Assembly: GCA_013695175.1 (NCBI GenBank)
Contig: JACDAZ010000277.1
Span: forward strand, 1-25,688
Source of the DNA: Flavisolibacter sp.
GTDB taxonomy: Bacteria > Bacteroidota > Bacteroidia > Chitinophagales > Chitinophagaceae
Length of the DNA: 25,688 nt
Direction: 5' to 3'
Of this stretch, positions 7,704-14,443 are shown piece after piece (within the stretch, counting starts at the first letter, position 1; the number at the start of each line of letters is the position of its first letter). The notes under the pieces were generated by a model. That model ran no database searches. It was not told the origin of the DNA and worked only from the letters and a program-made list of their open reading frames with translations. Both the position numbers and the translations under genes were made by a program.

Positions 7704-9004
7704 TTTTTATTTAAAGCAGTTTTATATGCAAGAAGACATCGCTCTACTGCAACTTTATGATCTACAATTGGCGTGTATGTTAATTCGTTCAATTCCGGCA
7801 CCCATTTATTGATATACACTAAATCTTTATCAAATTTTGTAGCCTGGATGTAAGGATTAAAGATCCGGAAATAAGGAGCTGCATCACAACCGCACCCGGC
7901 TGCCCATTGCCAGTTACCATTGTTGGAGGCAAGTTCAAAATCTAATAATTTTCTTGCAAAATATGCTTCGCCCCAACGCCAGTCTATCAATAAATGCTTA
8001 ACTAAAAAACTGGCAACAACCATCCTCACACGGTTATGCATAAAACCTGTTTCATATAACTCTCTCATTCCTGCATCAACTATTGCATACCCTGTTTCTC
8101 CATTACACCATTTTATAAATTCCTCTTCATTATTCCGCCACTGTATTTTTTCATACTCAACTTTAAATGACTGGTGTTGCAGGCGAGGAAAATGCCAAAG
8201 CAATTGCATGTAAAATTCCCGCCAGATAAGTTCCTTTACATAAACTTCATTTAATTTAGTTGCTTTTTTAACCAGATTACGAATACTGATTGTACCAAAT
8301 CTTAAGTGAACACTTATTTTTGAAGTTCCCTCTATACCTGGAAAATTTCTTGTTTCGTGATAAGCAGATAGTAGGTTATCAGAAGGTTTTTGCAAAGCCG
8401 GGTAATCATTATTTTTTTTGAAACCCATCGATTCCAGTGAGGGAACAGGTAAAGGATCTTGTTTTAGAAATTGATGAAGGTATTTTTCGCTTGGCTGAAA
8501 CTTTAGATTGTCTTCTGACAGTTTTTGAAGCCATACCCTGGAATAAGGTGTAAAAACAAGATATGGAGATTTATCAGCTTTACAAACTTCATCCCTTTCA
8601 AAAATCACCTGGTCTTTGTAGGAGTGAAAATCTACTTTATTATGTTTTAAAAAAAATTCTATTTTTTGATCCCGCTCTATGGCATAGGGTTCATAATCGT
8701 GATTGGTAAAAACTGCAGAGACTTCATAGTCATTTAAAAGTTGTTCAAAAATCTTTTCAGGTTTTCCATACCGGATATCTAATGTTGACCCTTGTTCCAA
8801 TAATTCATTTTGAATTTGTTTTAAGGAATTATAAATGTAATTAACCCTCCTGTCATCCTTGTCCTGCAAGTCATCTAAAATATTTTTATCAAAAATGAAA
8901 ATGGGAACAACGGGCAAAGAAGAAATAAGAGCTTTATATAAAGCTGTATTATCGTGCAAACGCAAATCGCGGCGAAACCAAAAGATAGATACTTTTTCAG
9001 CCAT
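7700..9004 (-). CDS. DNA photolyase / cryptochrome family protein
   Basis: 434-residue flavoprotein of the class I photolyase/cryptochrome family, repairing UV photoproducts with blue-light energy. Residues 1 to about 130 form the alpha/beta antenna domain (VSIFWFRRDLRLHDNTAL). The C-terminal FAD domain includes WREFYMQLLW, ETGYAIVDAGMREL, GFMHNRVRMVVASFL, and SNNGNWQWAAGCGCDAAPYF at 360-379. Tryptophans at 299, 342/344 and 365/367 lie where the electron-transfer triad is expected. The GCGCD segment differs from the STGxD of E. coli PhrB. CPD repair is most likely, but a cryptochrome or (6-4) role cannot be excluded. It follows the aminotransferase gene after 22 bases on the same strand. Confidence 0.93.
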   Translation of the reverse strand: MAEKVSIFWFRRDLRLHDNTALYKALISSLPVVPIFIFDKNILDDLQDKDDRRVNYIYNSLKQIQNELLEQGSTLDIRYGKPEKIFEQLLNDYEVSAVFTNHDYEPYAIERDQKIEFFLKHNKVDFHSYKDQVIFERDEVCKADKSPYLVFTPYSRVWLQKLSEDNLKFQPSEKYLHQFLKQDPLPVPSLESMGFKKNNDYPALQKPSDNLLSAYHETRNFPGIEGTSKISVHLRFGTISIRNLVKKATKLNEVYVKELIWREFYMQLLWHFPRLQHQSFKVEYEKIQWRNNEEEFIKWCNGETGYAIVDAGMRELYETGFMHNRVRMVVASFLVKHLLIDWRWGEAYFARKLLDFELASNNGNWQWAAGCGCDAAPYFRIFNPYIQATKFDKDLVYINKWVPELNELTYTPIVDHKVAVERCLLAYKTALNKN

Positions 9005-9026
9005 ATTTAATTAACAAGTTCCGGCA

Positions 9027-9836
9027 TTAAAAGTTGTTGATGACAATTTTTGATAGTTCTTTAGAAAATGAAGATGTAAATTGTTTATTTCTATAAGTTT
9101 TAACCCATTTAATTACCAGAATTGAATTTGTCAGAAAAACCTCATCAGCGTTTAATAGATCTTCTTCCATTAATGCAGTTTGCTGAACAGGTACACCTGA
9201 CTTTTTTATGGTTTGTATTACATGCCTTCGCATAACGCCATTTACACAACCCTCATGTAAAGCCGGTGTAAACACTTGCTGATCTTTATACAAAAAAATA
9301 TTAGTTTTTGATCCTTCACAAATATGATTATAAGTGTTTACAACAATGGCTTCATGTATATTTTTTTCTTTTGCGTATTTATCAGCCATTACAAAAGGTA
9401 AATAATTAATTGATTTTAAATTTGCAAAAGCGTCACTGCTTTTTCGAGCATATGGATATAGATTAATTTCCCATCCTTCCACATTAAATTCATGTACATC
9501 AACCGGCACTTCCGTTGCTTCAATTATATAAGAAGCTTTGTTCTCTTCTTCTCTAAAAAATGTTAACCTTATCCTGCAGGAAACAAGATTATTTTTTGTA
9601 CAAAGCATTAATATTTCTTTTTGAAGAGAACCCGGAGAAAGTAGATGGGTTTGTATATTTAAAAACTGCAGGGAAGCAAACAATCTTTCAAAATGATAAG
9701 TTTCTAAAAATAATTTATTGTTAAGAAATCTTATTGTTTCAAAAATTCCATCTCCGTATTTAAATCCCCTGTTATCTGCAAAAAGTACAGCTTTATTTTT
9801 CTTTATAAATTTTCCATTAAAGCATATAAAGCTCAT
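9027..9836 (-). CDS. Class IV PLP-dependent aminotransferase / aminodeoxychorismate lyase-like
   Basis: 269-residue protein of fold-type IV PLP enzymes (branched-chain aminotransferase, D-amino-acid transaminase and PabC group). N-terminal FNGKFIKKNKAVLFADNRGF and GDGIFETIRF, catalytic lysine in NLKSINYLPFVMADKYA, and cofactor phosphate-binding EGSKTNIFL are visible. The start at 9836 is preferred: an upstream ATG at 9869 lies inside the stem of the terminator at 9846-9873, and the 11 extra residues are atypical. Length is close to that of PabC and D-amino-acid transaminases. A role in p-aminobenzoate formation for folate is possible, but nearby folE is on a separate transcript. Substrate is not decided by the sequence. 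Confidence 0.85.
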   Translation of the reverse strand: MSFICFNGKFIKKNKAVLFADNRGFKYGDGIFETIRFLNNKLFLETYHFERLFASLQFLNIQTHLLSPGSLQKEILMLCTKNNLVSCRIRLTFFREEENKASYIIEATEVPVDVHEFNVEGWEINLYPYARKSSDAFANLKSINYLPFVMADKYAKEKNIHEAIVVNTYNHICEGSKTNIFLYKDQQVFTPALHEGCVNGVMRRHVIQTIKKSGVPVQQTALMEEDLLNADEVFLTNSILVIKWVKTYRNKQFTSSFSKELSKIVINNF

Positions 9837-9845
9837 TGTACGAAA

Positions 9846-9873
9846 ATAAAAAATGCCATGAATAAACATGGCA
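9846..9873 (-). terminator. Rho-independent terminator after response regulator 1
   Basis: On the minus strand the perfect 8-bp stem ATGCCATG / CATGGCAT with a 6-base loop is followed by a T-rich run. It lies 25 bases after the stop of the response regulator gene at 9899 and just before the aminotransferase start at 9836, so it separates the two transcription units. Confidence 0.75.
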
Positions 9874-9898
9874 TAAAATATAAAAGGTGGATGAAGTA

Positions 9899-10567
9899 TT
9901 AAGCTTGTTCTACTAAACCGGTTTTAACAGCATACATAACTAAACCTGCCATAGATTTTGCACCTGTCTTGGATTTTAGTTTATCACGTATAGCTTCTAC
10001 TGTACGCGGACTAATATCAACTATATCGGCAATTTCTTTTGTACTTTTTTCTTCGCACATTAGCTTTAAAACAGTAATTTCTTTATCAGTTAAATTAACC
10101 TCTGTTATTTCGTGCTCCGGAACTTTCTTTTGTCTTAAACCTGTCAACAAAGCTTTATTGGTTAAATCATTAAAAAAGAATTCTTCTTCGTAACAGGTTT
10201 TAATTGCCTGATATATTAATTCTGAATCTGAATCTTTTGTTAGATATGAATTAGCACCAATTTCCATCATGCGTGTAATCACTGAATGATCATTATGCAT
10301 AGACAACATAACCACTTTTACATCAGGATATAATTTTTTGATCTCTGGTAATGTTGTTAAACCATCCATTATAGGCATTTGTATATCCAGGAGAATCACA
10401 TCTGGTTTAATATGTTTTAACAGGTTCAGGAGTTGCATTCCGTTTTCTGCCTCGCCAACCATTTGAATATCTTTTCTGCTTGAGAGAGATGTTCTTACAC
10501 CGGTACGGAATAAATGGTGATCGTCAGCAATCGCAACTTTTATAACAGGTGAGTCGAGGTTTTTCAT
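9899..10567 (-). CDS. NarL/LuxR-family response regulator 1
   Basis: 222-residue DNA-binding response regulator. The receiver domain shows Asp15/Asp16 (IADDHH), the phospho-acceptor Asp61 in ILLDIQMP, and the switch lysine in SYLTKDSD. The C-terminal LuxR-type helix-turn-helix spans about residues 155-215 (LTDKEITVLKLMCEEKSTKE, then SPRTVEAIRDKL). It resembles the other two response regulators in this region, including the AGLVMYAVKTGLV tail, so all three are paralogs. No histidine kinase is adjacent; the only one in the window is at 13575. It has its own terminator, and its upstream region holds a pair of TGTTTATGC repeats and a TACTAT element shared with the 12.5 kb region. Target genes are unknown. 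Confidence 0.95.
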   Translation of the reverse strand: MKNLDSPVIKVAIADDHHLFRTGVRTSLSSRKDIQMVGEAENGMQLLNLLKHIKPDVILLDIQMPIMDGLTTLPEIKKLYPDVKVVMLSMHNDHSVITRMMEIGANSYLTKDSDSELIYQAIKTCYEEEFFFNDLTNKALLTGLRQKKVPEHEITEVNLTDKEITVLKLMCEEKSTKEIADIVDISPRTVEAIRDKLKSKTGAKSMAGLVMYAVKTGLVEQA

Positions 10568-10573
10568 ATAGGA

Positions 10574-10605
10574 TGTTTATGCGCTTATAACGCGGTTGTT
10601 TATGC
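10574..10605. repeat. TGTTTATGC direct repeat upstream of response regulator 1
   Basis: TGTTTATGC occurs at 10574-10582 and 10597-10605, a 23-base period, directly upstream of the response regulator start at 10567. It could be an operator or a feature of the 5' untranslated region. No further copies were noticed elsewhere in the window. Confidence 0.3.
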
Positions 10606-10703
10606 AATGTTACTAAATGGAAGGTGAAAAACTTAAGTAATACTACTTGATTTTACTATGTAAAAACTACGAAGAAGCGAAAATATTGCATATAAGAAAT
10701 AAA

Positions 10704-11453
10704 TTATATTTTCTCTGCAACTATATAGGCTTTTGTATCACCAAATTGAAACTTTCTTTTGCGTGGAGTAGAATAAACTTCTTTTAAATTAAACCCTGTT
10801 TGTTCCAGTAAACTCTGTAGTTCAGCTAAGGTAAAAATATAATCAACAGCTTTTAAAGTTTCAGTTTCACCATCCGAACGAATAATGATGTGATCAGATT
10901 CAATTCTTGTTGGATTAAAACAATACTTATTATCAACCAGGTATTTATAATCTTCTACATAAAACCAATCTTTTTCACGGTAATGTCGCATGGCTATTTC
11001 ACCTATCATCCATGTATTTATTATAAAGGTGCCACCTCTTTTAAGAAATGAAGACAGGTTACGAAGTAATTTCAAAACTTCCTCTTCTTTAAAAAAAGCA
11101 AAGCTGTTGCCCATACAGATAGCAACATCATATACATCATCAAGTAAAATGGTAATAACATCTTCACAAAATGTTTCAACAGCTAATCCATTGCTGTTTG
11201 CAACTTGTTTGATTTCATCTATATAATCTGAGGAATTATCTACTGCTGTTACCTGTGCCCCTCTTTTTGCAAGTTCCAGGCTATGTCGTCCATAACCACA
11301 CATCAGGTCAAGCACTTTACTTTCCATTTCCAAAGAAGCTATATCAACAATAAAATCTGCTTCAGCTTCAGTTAATCCATGTGGTATAAGTTTACGCCAT
11401 ACATCTTTATAAAAGCCTTCAAAAAATGTATTGTTTATGTTCTGAGGTGTCAT
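10704..11453 (-). CDS. Class I SAM-dependent methyltransferase
   Basis: 249-residue soluble methyltransferase with a Rossmann fold. Motif I is VLDLMCGYGRHSLELA (about residues 47-62), followed by an acidic ribose-binding position in VTAVDNSS, a CEDV segment, and ICMGNSFAFF as the motif IV region. The C-terminal part (TLAELQSLLEQTGFNLKEVY) is the usual final helix-strand of small-molecule methyltransferases. Substrate is not recognisable. It begins 9 bases after the stop of response regulator 2 on the same strand, so the two are very probably co-transcribed. Confidence 0.88.
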   Translation of the reverse strand: MTPQNINNTFFEGFYKDVWRKLIPHGLTEAEADFIVDIASLEMESKVLDLMCGYGRHSLELAKRGAQVTAVDNSSDYIDEIKQVANSNGLAVETFCEDVITILLDDVYDVAICMGNSFAFFKEEEVLKLLRNLSSFLKRGGTFIINTWMIGEIAMRHYREKDWFYVEDYKYLVDNKYCFNPTRIESDHIIIRSDGETETLKAVDYIFTLAELQSLLEQTGFNLKEVYSTPRKRKFQFGDTKAYIVAEKI

Positions 11454-11462
11454 AAAAAATCT

Positions 11463-12119
11463 TTACTCCAGAAGTTTATTTCTCATAGCATACATTACTA
11501 ACCCGGCAATTGTCTTTGCACCAATTTTTTCCTTCATCTTTTGCCTGATAGTTTCAATAGTACGTGGACTTAGAAACACAGTCTTTGAAATTTCTTCTGT
11601 TGTTTTATCTTCAGCAATACATTTTAAAATATTGATTTCTTTTTCAGAGAATTTAACGGGGTTGGGATAAAACTGCCTTACATTTTTTTTGTATTGAAGT
11701 TTTAGTAAAACTGCTTTATTTACGAGATCATTAAAATAAAATTCATCGTTCATGCAGGTGATAATAGCCTGGTAGATTTCTTCGGGGTCTGTAGTTTTAG
11801 TTAAATAAGCATTAGCACCCATTTCCATCATTTTTGTAATCATTTCCTGGTCGTCGTACATCGTTAATACGATAATTTTCACTGTTTCATACTCCTTCCG
11901 GATGAGTCCAATAGCATTGATACCATCAAGTTCGGGCATTCTTATATCCATCAGTACAACATCCGGAAGCTTGATTGCAAGTTTATGCATCAGGTCTTTA
12001 CCGTCTTCAGCTTCCCAAAGGATTTTTAGATAATCTTTGTCTTTTAAAGCCATTCTTATACCATCGCGAAAAATTTTGTGGTCATCAGCAATAGCCACTT
12101 TAATTTGCTGTGCGTTCAT
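11463..12119 (-). CDS. NarL/LuxR-family response regulator 2
   Basis: 218-residue DNA-binding response regulator using the ATG at 12119. A longer frame from 12221 would add 34 unrelated residues, and a good promoter (TTTC, 19 bases, TAGTTTTG) lies between the two starts, so the shorter form is preferred; it also matches the paralogs in length. Receiver residues are Asp12/Asp13 (IADDHK) and the phospho-acceptor Asp58 (VLMDIRMP), with lysine in AYLTKTTD. The LuxR helix-turn-helix lies in the last 65 residues (SEKEINILKCIAEDKTTEEI, SPRTIETIRQKM). It probably forms an operon with the methyltransferase downstream. The kinase partner could be the one encoded at 13575. Confidence 0.95.
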   Translation of the reverse strand: MNAQQIKVAIADDHKIFRDGIRMALKDKDYLKILWEAEDGKDLMHKLAIKLPDVVLMDIRMPELDGINAIGLIRKEYETVKIIVLTMYDDQEMITKMMEMGANAYLTKTTDPEEIYQAIITCMNDEFYFNDLVNKAVLLKLQYKKNVRQFYPNPVKFSEKEINILKCIAEDKTTEEISKTVFLSPRTIETIRQKMKEKIGAKTIAGLVMYAMRNKLLE

Positions 12120-12163
12120 GAGCAGGTGGTTGTTATATTGAATTTTAAATAAGCAGTCTGTAA

Positions 12164-12194
12164 CAAAACTAACAGTTTTTAAATTTAAATGAAA
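12164..12194 (-). promoter_or_regulatory. Promoter of response regulator 2
   Basis: On the minus strand TAGTTTTG (12164-12171) matches the Bacteroidota -7 box TAnnTTTG; TTTC at 12191-12194, exactly 19 bases upstream, is one mismatch from the -33 TTTG. A transcript starting near 12157 would give a leader of about 40 bases to the ATG at 12119. Confidence 0.6.
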
Positions 12195-12360
12195 TCGATA
12201 TTCGGAAAATAGAAAGTTCAAACAAGATTTTAAAGCTAAAACCAGTAACCTTACTTGTTCATCACTTCGTAGATTTACGATGTTGTTCGTAAAAATATGA
12301 AGAATAAAATAGGTTAAATCTGCTCTTGTTCTGCCTTAATCAATCCAATAGTTTTGTATC

Positions 12361-12498
12361 AGAAAGTTGATTGAGGATGGAGCAACCAAAACTAATCCAT
12401 ATCCGAAATCCATTACCGTCCAGAACGATATCCAGTTTCAACCCATTATCCTATTTAAACCAAAAACGGTAAAAATCTTCTGAATTAATCAACTTTCT
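12361..12498. repeat. 12-bp perfect inverted repeat enclosing a 31-codon ORF
   Basis: AGAAAGTTGATT at 12361-12372 is the exact reverse complement of AATCAACTTTCT at 12487-12498. The 114 bases between them include an ORF from 12377 to 12472 (31 residues, Pro/Ser/Asn-rich, preceded directly by GAGG, too close to be a normal ribosome binding site). The arms could close a structured RNA. No transposase or flanking duplication is seen, so a mobile element is unlikely. Confidence 0.4.
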
Positions 12499-12552
12499 TT
12501 CCAACCATTTCTTCTCCTTCACGTAACAATGCTAATAAAAAATTGTCAACTT

Positions 12553-12597
12553 TACTATTATGTGGATAGTATTTTTACTATTTTCACCACGTACTAT
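12553..12597. repeat. Cluster of TACTAT/ATAGTA hexamers
   Basis: TACTAT at 12553, 12576 and 12592 and its reverse complement ATAGTA at 12566 fall within 45 bases; the first two form a dyad with a 7-base spacer. Another TACTAT lies at 10654 upstream of response regulator 1, in a similar context of CGTAG and TTTTAC. This looks like a binding array for one of the local NarL-type regulators. Confidence 0.4.
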
Positions 12598-12756
12598 TAC
12601 TTTTTTTTACCTCGTAACCTTACTTTGCAAATCGGTTAAAACCCTTATCAGGATTGAATTTGAAGCAAAAAAGGGCATTTTTTCAGTCAAGTACCCCGTT
12701 GAAAAGAGGTGGTAATATACCAACTTCATTATTCAAACCGTCTAAAACTTACTGAT

Positions 12757-12837
12757 ATGGCGACAAAAAAAGTTTTCCGTTTACGACCCCTTTCTGATTG
12801 GTTACTTACTGATGAAGAGTGGTGGGATCAAGCGTAG
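12757..12837 (+). CDS. 26-residue Trp-rich micro-ORF (candidate leader peptide)
   Basis: A short ORF of 26 codons, beginning MATKKVFRLRPLSDW and ending EEWWDQA. It has a basic N-terminal third and an acidic, aromatic C-terminal third with three tryptophans (15, 22, 23), an unlikely composition for random AT-rich DNA. It has no signal peptide or membrane segment. Its stop TAG is followed immediately by a 16-bp palindrome and a long hairpin that covers the start of the membrane protein gene, and it is in the same frame as that gene. It may be a leader peptide or a small regulatory protein. No homolog is recognised and translation is not proven. Confidence 0.45.
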   Translation: MATKKVFRLRPLSDWLLTDEEWWDQA

Positions 12838-12883
12838 AGAAATTATAATTTCTTACAAAGGTTTTCTATATTTGGGTCGATGA
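12812..12883 (+). CDS. 23-residue overlapping micro-ORF with ATGA coupling to the membrane protein gene
   Basis: An ORF beginning MKSGGIKRREII starts inside the Trp-rich ORF in another frame, runs through the palindrome and the left arm of the hairpin, and stops with TGA at 12881-12883, overlapping the membrane protein ATG as ATGA. Both micro-ORFs begin at a copy of the same 10-mer ACTTACTGAT (12747-12756 and 12804-12813). Translation of this frame would melt the hairpin and deliver ribosomes to the next start. Coding status is uncertain. Confidence 0.3.
   Translation: MKSGGIKRREIIISYKGFLYLGR
12838..12853. promoter_or_regulatory. Perfect 16-bp palindrome directly after the micro-ORF stop
   Basis: AGAAATTATAATTTCT reads identically on both strands and starts at the base after the TAG at 12835-12837. 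It could be a dimeric regulator site or, in RNA, a weak AU hairpin next to the larger one. Confidence 0.5.
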
Positions 12884-12904
12884 CCAAAACTATAGAAAAC
12901 CTTT
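12857..12904 (+). promoter_or_regulatory. Long hairpin with the membrane-protein start codon at its apex
   Basis: Outer arms AAAGGTTTTCTATA (12857-12870) and TATAGAAAACCTTT (12891-12904) pair perfectly over 14 bp. Inside, TTT (12871-12873) can pair with AAA (12886-12888) and GGTC (12875-12878) with GACC (12882-12885), leaving bulges and a GAT loop. In total about 21 pairs form. The A and T of the ATG at 12880 lie in the loop and its G is paired. A T-rich run follows the right arm, so a terminator-like function is also possible. Confidence 0.65.
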
Positions 12905-13566
12905 TCTTTTATTCTGCCATAGGTAGTGACCTTTTAGTTTTACTACTATTTATATTATTTCTAAAAAACTACAAGAAGAACAATAGCATAATTCTAATAG
13001 CTATTTATATCATAATAGCTTTAATATTAGGTGTTACCGGAAAATTTGTAACTCATGATTTCATGTTTTATGCATATGGTGCTTTTACTTTTATAGAATA
13101 TATCCTTTTCTCAACAATATTCTATTTAAACATCAAGAGTAAGATTGCTAGAAAAGTAATTTTTTTTATAAGTATAATTTTTACAGTCTTTCTGCTTTTT
13201 TATTATTCTCAAATGAGCTTTAGAAGCATAGATTCTATTCCAATAGGAGTAGAAACTATTTTTATTCTGCTGTATGCTTTTTATTATTTATTCGAGCAAA
13301 TGAATGATCTTGAAAATTCATTTATTTACAATAAATATCATTTTTGGCTGATTATTGGAATTATGCTTTACTTAGCTGGTTCATTTTTTATCTATGTCTT
13401 TGCAAATCAAGTTGATGAAGCAATTGTGAACCAATTCTGGCTTTTGACCAATGTTTTTTATATAATTAAAAATTTATTTTTTGCAATAGCTTTCTTAATC
13501 CTTGTAAAACAATCTAAAGTCTCATTTCCTAAGAGTCATAAGAATATGTACCCTTATTTAAACTAA
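12880..13566 (+). CDS. Seven-helix integral membrane protein of unknown function
   Basis: 228-residue hydrophobic protein with about seven predicted membrane segments near residues 8-28, 36-54, 61-83, 92-109, 121-138, 154-175 and 186-209, joined by short polar loops. There is no recognisable catalytic motif and no cleavable signal peptide. The gene is visibly more AT-rich than its neighbours, partly owing to Phe/Ile/Tyr-rich helices. It stands 8 bases before the histidine kinase gene, so it is probably translated from the same transcript. Because that kinase has only one short membrane anchor and no obvious sensor domain, this protein could be its signal-receiving partner; this is inference from context. 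The start at 12880 is supported by membrane topology, since the next methionine lies beyond two helices, and it sits in a hairpin apex. Confidence 0.8.
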   Translation: MTKTIENLFFYSAIGSDLLVLLLFILFLKNYKKNNSIILIAIYIIIALILGVTGKFVTHDFMFYAYGAFTFIEYILFSTIFYLNIKSKIARKVIFFISIIFTVFLLFYYSQMSFRSIDSIPIGVETIFILLYAFYYLFEQMNDLENSFIYNKYHFWLIIGIMLYLAGSFFIYVFANQVDEAIVNQFWLLTNVFYIIKNLFFAIAFLILVKQSKVSFPKSHKNMYPYLN

Positions 13567-13574
13567 CTGCATTT

Positions 13575-14402
13575 ATGTATTTACTACAAGCTGCCAAAGT
13601 AGCTGGAGTTTCTTCAGCCATGTTCCTGGGTACACTGGGAATGTTGGTTTTGGTAATAGGACTGGTGATTTTTATTATTTTTCACCAACGCAAAGTTTTG
13701 CGCTATCAACTACAATTACAAAAATTTGAACAGGAACAACAAAAGGTTTTATTAGATGCTTCTGTACGTCTGCAGGAAGAGGAAAGACAGCGTATAGCTG
13801 CTGACCTGCACGATGATGCCGGACCCCTGCTTGCTACTGCCCGTTTATATTTGACGGAAAACCTGGTTAACCAGGACAAGGCTACGCAGCTTCAGTCCAT
13901 TTTTCAGGCACGACAAATATTAGATGATACTATTCAACTTATAAGAAACATAAGCCACAGCCTGATGCCTCCCACCCTCAAGAATTTTGGATTGGAATCA
14001 GCTATAAATGACCTTGCACAAAAGATAAGTGGTTCCGGAAGTATGAATGCAAGCAGCAGGTTTCATGATTATAAAGAAAGATTGAAACCGGAAAAAGAAT
14101 TATTAGTCTTTCGTATAGTCCAGGAATTGATCAATAACATTTTAAAACACAGCAATTCCAGTTTTATTCATATCACTCAGAATGTGCATGGTGATAATTT
14201 TATTCTTCGAATTCATCATGATGGCAGAGGTATAGTGCAGGCAGATTTTGATAAATTGAATAAAAGCAACATAGGTCTTGGTTTAAAAAATATAAGCAGT
14301 CGGCTAAGGGTGGCGCAGGGCAGAATTTATTTTGAAAAAGATCCATCCCAAACTTATTATAAAGTAACTATGGAAATCCCAAGAGGTGATTATCTTGATT
14401 GA
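13575..14402 (+). CDS. NarX-type sensor histidine kinase
   Basis: 275-residue membrane-anchored histidine kinase of the HisKA_3 / HATPase_c type that pairs with NarL-like regulators. One transmembrane helix at about residues 15-36 is followed by a coiled coil rich in Gln and Glu (about 40-72). The phospho-acceptor is His79 in QRIAADLHDDAGPLLATARL. The ATP-binding domain has the N box ELINNILKHS (Asn187/Asn188), a D216-G-R-G box and the IGLGLKNISSRL lid. No PAS, HAMP or large periplasmic domain is present, so input must come through the membrane helix or a partner protein. It follows the seven-helix gene by 8 bases and precedes response regulator 3 by 41 bases, indicating one operon. Confidence 0.95.
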   Translation: MYLLQAAKVAGVSSAMFLGTLGMLVLVIGLVIFIIFHQRKVLRYQLQLQKFEQEQQKVLLDASVRLQEEERQRIAADLHDDAGPLLATARLYLTENLVNQDKATQLQSIFQARQILDDTIQLIRNISHSLMPPTLKNFGLESAINDLAQKISGSGSMNASSRFHDYKERLKPEKELLVFRIVQELINNILKHSNSSFIHITQNVHGDNFILRIHHDGRGIVQADFDKLNKSNIGLGLKNISSRLRVAQGRIYFEKDPSQTYYKVTMEIPRGDYLD

Positions 14403-14443
14403 TAAACTCTTATCCCTAATTTTATTGCTGTAGAGAACCTGAT

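Larger units (their letters stand above)
12120..12756. other. 637-base intergenic region between divergent regulatory genes
   Basis: No convincing long ORF is present on either strand. The region holds the promoter of response regulator 2 (12164-12194), two copies of GTAACCTTACTT (12245-12256 and 12614-12625), a 12-bp inverted repeat bracketing 138 bases (12361-12372 and 12487-12498), a 31-codon ORF inside that bracket (12377-12472), a cluster of four TACTAT/ATAGTA hexamers (12553-12597), and a weak bulged hairpin (about 12691-12714). It is unusually long for this otherwise compact sequence and is best read as a regulatory region, perhaps with a small RNA. Confidence 0.6.

Noticed and set aside
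7920..8213. 97-codon plus-strand frame opposite the photolyase gene
   Set aside because: It is antisense to a well-conserved coding region and has no recognisable domain.
9837..9869. Longer N-terminus of the class IV aminotransferase
   Set aside because: The upstream ATG lies in the stem of the terminator of the preceding gene; the start at 9836 fits the family.
12120..12221. 34-residue N-terminal extension of response regulator 2
   Set aside because: The promoter at 12164-12194 lies inside it, and both paralogs begin directly with the receiver domain.
12377..12472. 31-codon ORF inside the 12-bp inverted repeat as a firm gene
   Set aside because: Composition is not distinctive, the GAGG is too close to the ATG to act as a ribosome site, and no context supports translation; it is mentioned only within the repeat.
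12361..12498. Miniature transposable element bounded by the 12-bp inverted repeat
   Set aside because: No target-site duplication was seen next to the arms and no second copy was noticed in the window.
12658..12755. Open frame without ATG (TTG starts) upstream of the Trp-rich micro-ORF
   Set aside because: There is no ATG, composition is ordinary and it ends just before the micro-ORF; chance is the simplest explanation.
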